Shown here in pieces: positions 1-7,130 of a DNA stretch of 11,469 nucleotides. Numbering within the stretch: the stretch's first letter is position 1; each line of letters starts with the position of its first letter. This stretch comes from JASFQI01 sp050115555 (GTDB lineage: Bacteria > Desulfobacterota > DSM-4660 > Desulfatiglandales > HGW-15): NCBI GenBank assembly GCA_050115555.1, contig JASFQI010000140.1, positions 1 to 11,469 of the forward strand, read 5' to 3'. The translations under genes were made by a program, and so were the position numbers. The notes under the pieces were generated by a model. That model saw only the letters and a program-made list of their open reading frames with translations, had not been told where the DNA came from and ran no database searches.

Positions 1-59
1 CCGAGGAACCGGAGGCAGCGCTTCTCTCGAGGCCCGACCTACAAAGGAGAGTCCCCGGA

Positions 60-389
60 ATGGCCTGGATTGTGACCGCTTTTCTGATCTTCGGGTTGGT
101 CTTCTTCACCGGCGGATGCGTGGGAATCCTCCGGCTGCCGGACTTCTACACCAGGCTCCACGCCGCAGGTAAGCTGGACACGCTGGGAAGCCTGCTGATG
201 ATGTTCGGGCTGGCGCTTTACAGTGCCCTGCCGTTGACCCTCGGGGCGCTCCTGACCGCGCTGAAGCTGATGCTGATCGTCGTGTTCGTCTTCCTCTCCA
301 GCCCCACGGCCACCCACTCCATCGTGGATGCCGGGCTTCGTGCGGGACTGGAGCCCTGGACCCGGGAATCCAGCGGAGAGACCCCATGA
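60..389 (+). CDS. mrpG: Mrp/Mnh-type Na+/H+ antiporter subunit G
   Basis: This 109-residue protein matches the small MrpG/MnhG/PhaG subunit of multisubunit cation/proton antiporters, which sits in the inner membrane and is needed for assembly or function of the complex. Three hydrophobic segments are visible (about residues 3-23, 40-60 and 62-80). The family signature is intact: RLPDFYTRLHA at 25-35, followed by K-D-T-L-G at 38-43, and SPTATH at 81-86 just after the last membrane segment. The start is the ATG preceded by AAAGGAGA at 43-50 with 9-nt spacing. The frame is open upstream to the window edge, but the Shine-Dalgarno site and the family N-terminus support this start. The stop overlaps the next start (ATGA), indicating translational coupling. 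The hydrophilic tail (about 90-109) is ordinary. The family call is secure; whether the complex moves Na+ or another cation cannot be read from this subunit. Confidence 0.95.
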   Translation: MAWIVTAFLIFGLVFFTGGCVGILRLPDFYTRLHAAGKLDTLGSLLMMFGLALYSALPLTLGALLTALKLMLIVVFVFLSSPTATHSIVDAGLRAGLEPWTRESSGETP

Positions 390-631
390 TCTGGCAGCTC
401 GACCTCATCATCCTGACCCTCGTGATCCTGTGCGCGATCGCCGTGATTTCCGTGCGGGACCTCCTGGGCTGCGCCATCCTCTTCGGGGCGTACAGCTTTC
501 TCCTGTGCCTTCTCTGGGCGGTCATGGGGGCCGTGGACGTCGCCTTCACCGAGGCCTCCGTAGGGGCCGGGGTGAGCGCCGTCTTCTTTGTCGCAGCCGT
601 GTTCCGAACCACGCGGAGGACCAAGGATTGA
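386..631 (+). CDS. DUF4040 / MbhD-like antiporter subunit
   Basis: This 81-residue membrane protein resembles the DUF4040 domain found as MbhD in membrane-bound hydrogenases and as part of the C-terminal extension of MrpA. Hydrophobic helices lie at about residues 5-22, 26-46 and 58-73. The diagnostic segment is the acidic helix with DVAFTEA at 51-57 followed by a Gly/Ala-rich stretch; the Asp and Glu in this helix are conserved in the family and are thought to take part in ion translocation. It overlaps mrpG by 4 nt (ATGA) and is preceded by GGAGAG at 375-380. Its TGA stop overlaps the TTG start of the next gene (TTGA). In classical Mrp operons this domain is fused to MrpA; here it is a separate gene, as in MBH/MBS clusters. 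Family assignment is strong; the exact transported ion is unknown. Confidence 0.9.
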   Translation: MIWQLDLIILTLVILCAIAVISVRDLLGCAILFGAYSFLLCLLWAVMGAVDVAFTEASVGAGVSAVFFVAAVFRTTRRTKD

Positions 632-1455
632 AGATCTTCAGCCTGATCATCGCGGTGGGCGTGGGCTGTGTCCTGCTGTATGCGACGGGCGATTTTCCCT
701 CCTGGGGCGACCCTGCCTCCCCGGCCAGCACGCACGTATCCCCCCACTACCTGGAAAAGGCACTGGAAGAAACCTCCGTTCCCAACATCGTCACCGCAGT
801 GCTCGCCGACTACCGTGGATACGACACCATGTTCGAGACCACGGTGATCTTCGCGGCCGGGGCCGCCTGCGTCATCCTCTTGCGCCTCTTCGGCATTCGG
901 CCCAAGGAGCGCTACTACCGACACCTCCTGACCGGGGTCACCATTCACGTGATCGGCGATCGAAAGATCCCGGAGGACTCCGGGACGTTCGAGCGCATCG
1001 ACAACCTCTGGGTGCCCCACGACATGATCATCCGCAGCATCTGCCGCTTTCTCATCCCGTTCATCCAGCTCTTCGCCCTCTACGTCATCGCCCACGGGCA
1101 TCACAGCCCGGGCGGGGGGTTCCAGGGAGGCGTCATCCTGGGCGCCAGCGTGATCCTGATGGCCATCAGCATGAACCTGAGAACCTCTCTCGAACGGATC
1201 CGCGAGAAAACGGTCGCCCTGCTGGCGGCCCTCGGGATCCTGATCTACTCCGGCACCGGAGCCCTCTGCATTCTCCTGGGGGGCAACTACCTGGACTACA
1301 GCGCCCTTGCGGGGCTTCTTCGCGTGGGCCCGGTCGAGGCGCGATCCCTGGGCATCCTGGCCGTGGAAATCGGGGTCGGCGTTGCAGTGATGGCCACCAT
1401 GATCGCCATTTATCAGAACCTCGCCTCTTCGGGACGCCTGGACGAGGGACTCTAG
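628..1455 (+). CDS. mrpB: MbhE-MrpB fusion antiporter subunit (TTG start)
   Basis: The protein has 275 residues if it begins at TTG 628, preceded by GGAGGA at 615-620 with 7-nt spacing and overlapping the previous stop as TTGA. An ATG at 328 in the same frame would put about 100 residues of non-membrane, Pro/Arg-rich shadow sequence in front and is rejected. Residues 1-95 form an MbhE-like domain: a first helix (3-20), a loop with conserved histidines and tyrosines, then ADYRGYDTMFETTVI at 60-74, the characteristic MbhE/MrpA C-terminal motif, and a second helix. From about 95 to 275 it is a MrpB/MnhB domain, with GHHSPGGGFQGG at 157-168, two central helices and the final EIGVGVAV helix (247-254). 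In classical Mrp the MbhE part is the end of MrpA; in MBH it is a separate gene. Role: membrane scaffold and ion pathway of the antiporter module. The next gene begins 2 nt after the stop. Confidence 0.9.
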   Translation: MKIFSLIIAVGVGCVLLYATGDFPSWGDPASPASTHVSPHYLEKALEETSVPNIVTAVLADYRGYDTMFETTVIFAAGAACVILLRLFGIRPKERYYRHLLTGVTIHVIGDRKIPEDSGTFERIDNLWVPHDMIIRSICRFLIPFIQLFALYVIAHGHHSPGGGFQGGVILGASVILMAISMNLRTSLERIREKTVALLAALGILIYSGTGALCILLGGNYLDYSALAGLLRVGPVEARSLGILAVEIGVGVAVMATMIAIYQNLASSGRLDEGL

Positions 1456-1457
1456 GC

Positions 1458-1868
1458 ATGCAGGACCTGATTCGAGAAATCGTCGCGGGATACAACTACT
1501 GGCTGTACATCGTCCTCATGATGATCGGCCTCTACGCCATGATCGCCAAGGGGAACCTGGTCAAGAAGATCGCGGGCATGAACATCTTTCAGACGGCCAT
1601 CATCCTTTTCTACGTCTCCATCGGTTGCAAGAAGGGGGCGACCATTCCCATTCTGGAGCACGCCCCGCACGGCGCACACCACGCCGTCCGGGCGGCGGAC
1701 TATATCAACCCCCTCCCGCACGTCCTGATGCTCACGGCCATCGTGGTGTCCGTGTCCACGCTCGGCGTGGCCCTGGCGCTTGTCATCAAGGTGTACCAGA
1801 GCTACGGCACCCTGGAGGAGAGCGAGATTCGGGAGGCCATGCGGGAGGCGAAAACGGCGGAGGAATAA
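1458..1868 (+). CDS. mrpC: Mrp/Mnh antiporter subunit C (NuoK-like)
   Basis: This 136-residue protein belongs to the MrpC/MnhC family, homologous to NuoK of complex I. Three membrane helices can be placed at about residues 14-30, 40-57 and 86-112. The last helix has the family core PLPHVLMLTAIVVS (85-98), and the region before it carries KGNLVKKIAGMNIFQTA (31-47). The loop between helices 2 and 3 (about 59-84) is His-rich (HAPHGAHH at 68-75), which is not needed for the family call and could be lineage-specific. A charged C-terminal tail (118-136) extends into the cytoplasm. The start follows GAGGGA at 1444-1449 and lies 2 nt after the previous stop. It is the last gene before a 136-bp gap that interrupts the otherwise contiguous operon. 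Confidence 0.93.
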   Translation: MQDLIREIVAGYNYWLYIVLMMIGLYAMIAKGNLVKKIAGMNIFQTAIILFYVSIGCKKGATIPILEHAPHGAHHAVRAADYINPLPHVLMLTAIVVSVSTLGVALALVIKVYQSYGTLEESEIREAMREAKTAEE

Positions 1869-1879
1869 AACAAAATCAA

Positions 1880-1953
1880 GGTTCTCGTAAAGGCGCAAAG
1901 TCGCCAAGGATGACTTTTTGTGCACTTCGAGCCCTGGCGTCCCGGCGAGAAAC
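1880..1953. repeat. Degenerate palindromic intergenic element
   Basis: The gap between mrpC and the first large subunit holds an imperfect inverted repeat. Outer arms: GGTTCTCG (1880-1887) against CGAGAAAC (1946-1953), 7 of 8 positions paired. Inner arms: GTCGCCAAGG (1900-1909) against CCCTGGCGTC (1932-1941), 8 of 10 paired. They are separated by an asymmetric internal loop and a 22-nt terminal loop. The left half has the look of dispersed intergenic repeats containing alternating GGCGCAAAG-like words, known from many environmental Proteobacteria. It could be a REP-like or MITE-like relic, or act as an RNA hairpin that tunes downstream expression. There is no T-tract after it, so it is not a typical terminator. 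Only one copy is visible, so the dispersed-repeat interpretation is inference. Confidence 0.5.
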
Positions 1954-2004
1954 GGTAGGATCCATGAATCCCCGCATATGAACTGAGATTCGGAACCGGA
2001 CTTC

Positions 2005-3492
2005 ATGAGCCACCATCTGCCCGCACTCATTGTGATCGTTCCCCTGCTCACCGCCATGTTTGTCAGCGGGGCGGGTTGGGTTCGAAAAAGGCTCTGCTTT
2101 CCACTGGCGGTGCTGGGCCTGGGAATCACCCTGATCAGCGCCGTGGGCATTCTGGTGCGGATCCTGGAGCACGGCACGATCCATTATCGGCTGGGAGGGT
2201 GGGCGCCTCCCTGGGGGATCCTTTACGAGGTGGACGGCCTGAACGGGCTGGTCCTATCCGTAATCTCCGCAGCGGCCTTCATCAACCTGATTGCAAGCCG
2301 AAAGAGCATCGAGTCGGAGTTCCCCCAGAAAGAAGGGGCCTTCTTCACCCTGTACATCCTCTTTGTCGCCGGTCTCATGGGCATCGTGGCGACCGGGGAC
2401 CTCTTCAACCTCTACGTTCTTCTCGAGATCACCTCCCTCACCGGTTACGCCCTCATCGCCCTGGGCCGCGACCCGGCCCCGCTCTCCAGCCTTCACTACC
2501 TGCTCATGGGCACCATCGGCGCCAGCTTCTACCTCCTGGGGATCGGGTACCTGTACATCATGACCGGGTCTCTGAACATGGCGGACATCTCCAATCTCCT
2601 CGCCGACATGACGTCTTCTCCCGCGGTGCTGGCCGCCTTTGTCCTCTGCATGACGGGCGTGTGGATCAAGATGGCGTTCTTTCCCCTTCACCTCTGGCTT
2701 CCCAACGCATACACCCACGCCCCGGGCGCCTCGAGCAGCCTCCTGGCCCCGCTCATGACCAAGGCCATGGTCTATGTCATGATCCGTCTCATGCTCTCCG
2801 TGTTCACACCGGGCTATGCATTTCACGTGCTCGACCTCAGCTTCCCCCTGGTGTGGCTGGCCACCCTCGCCATTCTCGCCGGCGCCCTCCTGGCCCTGGC
2901 TCAGCGCAATGTCAAGCGCATGCTCTGCTACATCCTGATCTCCGAGATCGGATACATGGTGGGCGGGGCATGGCTCGGCAATCGGGCCGCCATGACCGGC
3001 GCGATTCTCCACATCGTGAACGACGCGGCCATGACGCTCTGCCTCTTCCTCGTGGTCAACAACGTCTTTTACAAGGTCCAGGGGCTGAGCCTGGCGAACT
3101 TCCGCGGGCTTTCCCGCACCATGCCCTGGACCACGGCCGCCATGGTCACAGGCGCCTTGAGCTTCATCGGTGTGCCCCCCACCTGCGGGTTCTTCAGCAA
3201 GTGGTACCTCCTTTCCGGGGCCGTCCAGGCCGGCCGCTTCGAGTTCGTCGTGGCCCTCCTCCTGAGCAGCCTGGTCAATGCCATCCTGTTCTTCCGCATC
3301 ATCGAAATCATGTACTATGATTCGGCCGGTGGGGAAGAAGGGCACGGGCATGGGGCGAGCATTCAGGAAGCGCCCCTGGAGATGCTTGTCCCGCTCCTCG
3401 TGGTGGCCCTCGGAACGGTGTTCATCGGCCTCTACACCGGGGACATCGTGGCCCTTTTCATTGAACGCGTAATTCCTATGGGGGTGACCTGA
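2005..3492 (+). CDS. mrpD: Mrp/Mnh antiporter subunit D-like (NuoN/M-like, first large subunit)
   Basis: This 495-residue polytopic membrane protein belongs to the proton-translocating NuoL/M/N and MrpA/D superfamily. The key channel residues are present: Glu141 in LYVLLEITSL (helix 5), Lys222 in WIKMAFFPLHLWLP (helix 7), Lys253 in the helix-8 segment LMTKAMVY, and Lys399 in GFFSKW (helix 12). His-containing helix-7 and Gly-Pro motifs also fit. A His-rich loop (GHGHG, about 449-453) precedes the last helices. The start is fixed by an in-frame TGA at 1984-1986 with no other start codon after it; the Shine-Dalgarno is weak. The stop overlaps the next ATG by one base (TGATG). The family call is certain; whether it corresponds to MrpD, MbhH or an equivalent subunit is less so. 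Confidence 0.93.
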   Translation: MSHHLPALIVIVPLLTAMFVSGAGWVRKRLCFPLAVLGLGITLISAVGILVRILEHGTIHYRLGGWAPPWGILYEVDGLNGLVLSVISAAAFINLIASRKSIESEFPQKEGAFFTLYILFVAGLMGIVATGDLFNLYVLLEITSLTGYALIALGRDPAPLSSLHYLLMGTIGASFYLLGIGYLYIMTGSLNMADISNLLADMTSSPAVLAAFVLCMTGVWIKMAFFPLHLWLPNAYTHAPGASSSLLAPLMTKAMVYVMIRLMLSVFTPGYAFHVLDLSFPLVWLATLAILAGALLALAQRNVKRMLCYILISEIGYMVGGAWLGNRAAMTGAILHIVNDAAMTLCLFLVVNNVFYKVQGLSLANFRGLSRTMPWTTAAMVTGALSFIGVPPTCGFFSKWYLLSGAVQAGRFEFVVALLLSSLVNAILFFRIIEIMYYDSAGGEEGHGHGASIQEAPLEMLVPLLVVALGTVFIGLYTGDIVALFIERVIPMGVT

Positions 3493-4970
3493 TGGAGCCG
3501 GTGACCTCCATAAAGCCCCTGCTGGCCGTCCTGGTGTCGATCCTGGCCGTGCCCCTCATCGTGTGCGCCGGGAGACCCAACGTGCGGGAGTTCTGGACAT
3601 TTGCCGCGGCCGCCGTCAAGTTCGGTATCGTGGCCTCCATGCTCCCGGTGGTCTCGGCCGGCCAGAAGCTGACCTTCACGCTGGTGCAGGTGTTGCCCGG
3701 CGTTCCCCTGGCCTTTCGGGTGGACGCCATGGGCCTGCTCTTCGCCCTGGTCTCCTCCAGCCTCTGGATCGTCACCTCGGCGTACTCCATCGGGTACATG
3801 CGCGGCCTGGACGAGCACTCCCAGACCCGCTACTTCTGCTTCTTCGCCCTGGCCCTCTCCGCCACCGTGGGTGTGGCCTTTTCCGCCAACCTGTTCACCC
3901 TGTACCTCTTCTACGAAATGCTCTCCTTCGCCACCTACCCCCTGGTGACCCATCACCAGGACGACGAGGCCCGGCGATCGGGTCGCAAGTACCTCATTTA
4001 CATCGTGGGCGGCTCCGTGGGTCTGGTCCTGCCGGCCATGATCGTCTGCTACGTCCAGACCGGCACCCTGGATTTCACGACCCAGGGCTTTCTGGCGGGG
4101 CATGTCGGCAGGGAAACCGCGTGGGTCCTCGCCCTCCTCTTCGTGTTCGGCCTGGCCAAGGCCGCGGTGATGCCCCTGCATGCCTGGCTCCCTGCGGCCA
4201 TGGTGGCCCCTACGCCTGTCTCCGCCCTGCTCCACGCGGTGGCCGTGGTCAAGGTGGGCGCCTTTTCCGTTTTCCGCGTCCTGACCGGGGTCTTCGGCGT
4301 GGACTTCATGGCCCAATGCGGCCTGGACATCCTCGTGGGGGTCCTGGCGTCCATCACGATCGTCACGGCCTCGCTCGTGGCCCTTTCCCAGGACGGGTTG
4401 AAACGGAGGCTTGCGTTTTCCACCATCAGCCAACTCTCCTACATCGTGCTCGGCGCGGCCCTGCTCCACCCCAAGGGTCTGACCGGGGGCCTTCTCCACA
4501 TCGCCATGCACGCGTTCGGAAAGATCACCCTGTTCTTCTGCGCCGGGGCCATCTTCGTGGCCACCGGTCTCAAGAACATCAGCGACATGAAAGGCCTCGG
4601 CCGCCGCATGCCCGTGACCATGGGGGCCTTCCTGGTGGGAAGCCTCGGGGTGATCGGCCTGCCTCCGGCCGGTGGATTCCTAAGCAAGTGGACCCTGCTC
4701 CTGGGGACCCTTCAGGCGCATCAGATCGGGTTTCTCGTGGTGCTGCTCGTGAGCTCGCTCCTGAACGCGGCATACTTTCTACCCATCGTATACAACGCCT
4801 ATTTTGCAAAGCCCGCGGACCCGGGGGCCTCGAGCGGAATGCAGGAAGCGCCGTCCTGGTGCCTGGCGGCCCTCCTGGTCACATCGGTCTGCTCGGTGAT
4901 CCTGTTCTTTCATCCCTGGCCCTTCATGGACCTGGCACAACTGGCTATGATCCAAATCACCGGGGGGTAA
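3492..4970 (+). CDS. Mrp-type antiporter large subunit (NuoL/MrpA-D-like, second large subunit)
   Basis: This 492-residue protein of the NuoL/M/N superfamily is distinct in sequence from the preceding paralogue. All four expected ion-path residues are seen: Glu142 in LYLFYEMLSF (helix 5), Lys223 in FGLAKAAVMPLHAWLP (helix 7), Lys254 in AVAVVKVGAF (helix 8), and Lys399 in GFLSKW (helix 12). Helix 7-8 with MVAPTPVSALLHA is the classic quinone-oxidoreductase antiporter-domain signature shared with NuoL, MrpA and hydrogenase-4 subunits. It lacks the long C-terminal extension of full MrpA, consistent with the MbhD/MbhE/MrpB parts being separate genes upstream. The start overlaps the previous stop by one base, with GGGGGTGA just before it. 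Expected location: inner membrane, forming one proton or cation channel of the complex. Confidence 0.92.
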   Translation: MEPVTSIKPLLAVLVSILAVPLIVCAGRPNVREFWTFAAAAVKFGIVASMLPVVSAGQKLTFTLVQVLPGVPLAFRVDAMGLLFALVSSSLWIVTSAYSIGYMRGLDEHSQTRYFCFFALALSATVGVAFSANLFTLYLFYEMLSFATYPLVTHHQDDEARRSGRKYLIYIVGGSVGLVLPAMIVCYVQTGTLDFTTQGFLAGHVGRETAWVLALLFVFGLAKAAVMPLHAWLPAAMVAPTPVSALLHAVAVVKVGAFSVFRVLTGVFGVDFMAQCGLDILVGVLASITIVTASLVALSQDGLKRRLAFSTISQLSYIVLGAALLHPKGLTGGLLHIAMHAFGKITLFFCAGAIFVATGLKNISDMKGLGRRMPVTMGAFLVGSLGVIGLPPAGGFLSKWTLLLGTLQAHQIGFLVVLLVSSLLNAAYFLPIVYNAYFAKPADPGASSGMQEAPSWCLAALLVTSVCSVILFFHPWPFMDLAQLAMIQITGG

Positions 4971-4974
4971 CGCC

Positions 4975-5115
4975 ATGGACGAAGACCGCGAAGTCCCCAT
5001 CGGAGAGAAACGCATCCTCAGCCATGAGCCCATCCCCGGGTATCGGACGGCGTTTTACCTCACCGTGGCCGCGGGGATGGTGTACCTGGTGCTGAGCTTC
5101 GCAGGGGTGGTGTAG
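4975..5115 (+). CDS. 46-residue single-span membrane protein of unknown function
   Basis: This small gene starts at ATG 4975, 4 nt after the previous stop and directly behind the G-run at 4962-4966, which can serve as a ribosome-binding site, and ends at TAG 5113-5115. The product has a charged N-terminal half (MDEDREVPIGEKRILSHEP) with an IPGYRTAFY motif at about 19-27, then one hydrophobic helix (about 26-46) ending almost at the C-terminus. It fills the only space between the second large antiporter subunit and the next small gene, in the same direction and with 2 nt to the following ATG, which argues strongly for a real gene. The topology suggests a cytoplasmic N-terminus and one membrane span, as in small accessory subunits of respiratory complexes. 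I do not recognise a named family. Its role as a subunit or assembly factor is inferred from position. Confidence 0.72.
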   Translation: MDEDREVPIGEKRILSHEPIPGYRTAFYLTVAAGMVYLVLSFAGVV

Positions 5116-5117
5116 TC

Positions 5118-5363
5118 ATGGAAAGAAAAATAGGATGGTTCGACAAACCGGGAAACTTCAAGCTCTTCCTTCGCCTGTTCTTTCTCAGCCTGGCCCTGCT
5201 CCTGATCGTGGATTTCTTTATTCCAAAGCACGCCGCGTTTCCCTGGGAAGAGACCCCGTGCTTCTTTGCCGCGTACGGGTACATCTCCTGCGTGCTCCTG
5301 GTCCTGGTGGCCAGGGTCCTGAGGCTCTTCATCAAGCGGGACGAGGACTACTATGATCGTTGA
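5118..5363 (+). CDS. 81-residue two-span membrane protein in antiporter operon
   Basis: This 81-residue protein has an N-terminal cytoplasmic stretch with KIGWFDKPGN (4-13), a first membrane helix (about 16-34), a short loop with IPKHAAFPWEETPCF (35-49), a second helix (about 50-71) and a charged C-terminus rich in Asp, Lys and Arg. It begins 2 nt after the preceding small gene and overlaps the next gene by 11 nt, so it is embedded in the operon. I recall hypothetical membrane proteins of this size and N-terminal motif beside Mrp/MBH-like clusters in anaerobes, but cannot name a characterised family. It may be an accessory or linker subunit. The coding call is strong because of the overlaps and the hydrophobicity pattern; the function is unknown. 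Confidence 0.85.
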   Translation: MERKIGWFDKPGNFKLFLRLFFLSLALLLIVDFFIPKHAAFPWEETPCFFAAYGYISCVLLVLVARVLRLFIKRDEDYYDR

Positions 5364-7125
5364 TTTCCCCCCAGGCCTGGTGCTCATCTGCGGGGCGGCC
5401 CTGGTCCCCTTTCTGCGGGGGCGGCTGAAGCAGGCCTGGCTCCTGCTCCTTCCCCTCGTGGCCTTGGGGATCGTCTACACCGTGCCCGAGGGAACGCACT
5501 GGACGTTCAACTTCCTGGGCTACGACCTCGTCCTGGGCCAGGTGGACCGCCTGGCACGGGTCTTCGGGTACATCTTCAGCCTGATCGGGTTCATCGGCTT
5601 CCTTTTCTCCCTTCACGTGAAAGACGACCTCCAGCACATGTCGGCCCTGGTGTACGCCGGGAGCGCCCTGGGGGTCACGTTTGCAGGCGACTTCTTCAGC
5701 CTGTACGTTTACTGGGAGTTTATGGCCGTGGCGTCCACCTTCCTGATCCTGGCCCGGCGAACGCCTGCGGCCCGCGCGGCCGCCCTGCGGTACATCCTGG
5801 TCCATCTGGCCGGCGGCCTGGTGCTCCTGGCGGGCATCCTGCTCCGGCTGTTCGAGACGAGCCACCTGGATGTGGCCTTCATCGGCCTGGGCGGCCCGGG
5901 GTCCTGGCTCATTTTCCTGGGCATTGCCGTGAATGCGGCCATCCCCCCGCTTCACCCGTGGCTCAAGGATGCCTACCCCGAGGGCACGCCCACGGGCTCT
6001 GTCTTCCTCTCGGCTTTCACCACCAAGAGCGCGGTCTACCTCATGGCCCGGACCTACCCCGGCGCGGAGATCCTGATCTGGCTCGGCGCGGTCATGACGT
6101 TCTTCCCCATTTTCTACGCCGTCCTGGAAAACGACATCCGGGGCGTGCTGTCCTACAGCCTGATCAACCAGGTGGGCTTCATGATGTGCGGGATCGGCAT
6201 CGGCACCGCGCTCTCCATCAACGGCACGGTTTCCCATGCGTTCTGCCACATCCTCTACAAGGCCCTCCTCTTCATGGCCGCGGGGAGCGTGCTTCACGTG
6301 ACCGGGCGCATTCGCTGCACCGACCTGGGGGGGCTCTACAAGACCATGCCCCTGACGTGTATCTTCTGCATTGTGGGAGCGGCCTCGATCTCTGCGTTTC
6401 CCCTGTTCTCGGGGTTCGTGAGTAAGTCCATGATCGTCAGCGCGGCCGGGCATCATCACATGATCGTCATCTGGCTGATGCTCCAGTTCGCCTCGGCCGG
6501 CGTGTTTCACCACGCAGGCATCAAGGTGCCGTTCTTCATGTTCTTCGGACACGACGCGGGCATTCGCGCCAAGGAACCGCCTCTTCACATGCTCCTTGCC
6601 ATGGGGCTGGCCGCCTTCCTGTGCGTGTTTCTCGGCGTGCACCCCCAGCCTCTCTACGGGATTCTCCCATATGCGGTGGACTACGTCCCGTACACCGGTG
6701 CGCACGTGGTGGGCCAGCTTCAGCTCCTCATGTTCGGGGCCCTGGCGTTCACCCTGCTGATGATGTCGGGCATTTATCCCGCAGAAATGCGGGCCGTCAA
6801 CCTGGACACGGACTGGTTCTACCGGGTGGGTGCGAACCTGTTCTACCGGGGGGCGGACGGGCTTCTCAACACCGTCAACGCCGCCGCGGAGAAGCTCGTT
6901 GTAGGCGGGGCCGCGGCCGGGCTGGCGCGCTGGACCAGGAGCGCCCCGGCACGGCTCGTTCTGATTCCCCTTCGGGTCTCCTGGGTCCTTAGGGGGATCC
7001 CCGTGGAGGAACGGTTGAAACGAAAGGCCCGGCTGCTCGAGGACGTCCAGGCCGGCCGGCTGCCCGTTGGCGTCGGCGCGATCCTCGGAGGGCTCGTGCT
7101 GGTGCTGGCCTTCATTTTCGCCTGA
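5353..7125 (+). CDS. Proton-conducting antiporter-like subunit with helix-7 Asn and C-terminal extension (third large subunit)
   Basis: This 590-residue member of the NuoL/M/N superfamily is about 95 residues longer than its two paralogues. Conserved features: Glu122 in LYVYWEFMA (helix 5), Lys225 in FTTKSAVY (helix 8) and Lys358 in GFVSKSM (helix 12). The helix-7 position that is Lys in the paralogues is Asn194 here (AVNAAIPPLHPWLK); Lys205 lies just after, at the end of that helix. The C-terminal part has the NLDTDWFYR motif (483-491), an amphipathic charged stretch (about 500-565) and a final hydrophobic helix (about 569-590), a layout reminiscent of the NuoL lateral helix plus anchor. It overlaps the preceding small gene by 11 nt and is the last gene of the antiporter run. 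The Asn may be a property of this subfamily rather than damage, since everything else is intact. Confidence 0.9.
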   Translation: MIVDFPPGLVLICGAALVPFLRGRLKQAWLLLLPLVALGIVYTVPEGTHWTFNFLGYDLVLGQVDRLARVFGYIFSLIGFIGFLFSLHVKDDLQHMSALVYAGSALGVTFAGDFFSLYVYWEFMAVASTFLILARRTPAARAAALRYILVHLAGGLVLLAGILLRLFETSHLDVAFIGLGGPGSWLIFLGIAVNAAIPPLHPWLKDAYPEGTPTGSVFLSAFTTKSAVYLMARTYPGAEILIWLGAVMTFFPIFYAVLENDIRGVLSYSLINQVGFMMCGIGIGTALSINGTVSHAFCHILYKALLFMAAGSVLHVTGRIRCTDLGGLYKTMPLTCIFCIVGAASISAFPLFSGFVSKSMIVSAAGHHHMIVIWLMLQFASAGVFHHAGIKVPFFMFFGHDAGIRAKEPPLHMLLAMGLAAFLCVFLGVHPQPLYGILPYAVDYVPYTGAHVVGQLQLLMFGALAFTLLMMSGIYPAEMRAVNLDTDWFYRVGANLFYRGADGLLNTVNAAAEKLVVGGAAAGLARWTRSAPARLVLIPLRVSWVLRGIPVEERLKRKARLLEDVQAGRLPVGVGAILGGLVLVLAFIFA

Positions 7126-7130
7126 GCCCG

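Noticed and set aside
1..75. Possible 3' end of an upstream mrpF gene
   Set aside because: A gene such as mrpF would be expected here and one frame ends at a TGA at 73-75 overlapping mrpG, but the short visible sequence does not resemble an MrpF C-terminus well enough to call it.
328..627. Extension of the MbhE-MrpB gene to the ATG at 328
   Set aside because: It would overlap mrpG and the whole DUF4040 gene, and encodes Pro/Arg-rich non-membrane sequence; TTG 628 has a good ribosome-binding site and family-like N-terminus.
106..1104. Long minus-strand open frames opposite the antiporter genes (also at 2254-3351, 3432-4511, 5332-6705)
   Set aside because: They are antisense shadows caused by high GC at third codon positions; the products are rich in Gly, His, Asp, Glu and Arg without domain features.
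588..1457. Extension of the mrpC reading frame upstream to 588
   Set aside because: The upstream part is the shifted frame of the MbhE-MrpB gene; the family N-terminus starts at ATG 1458.
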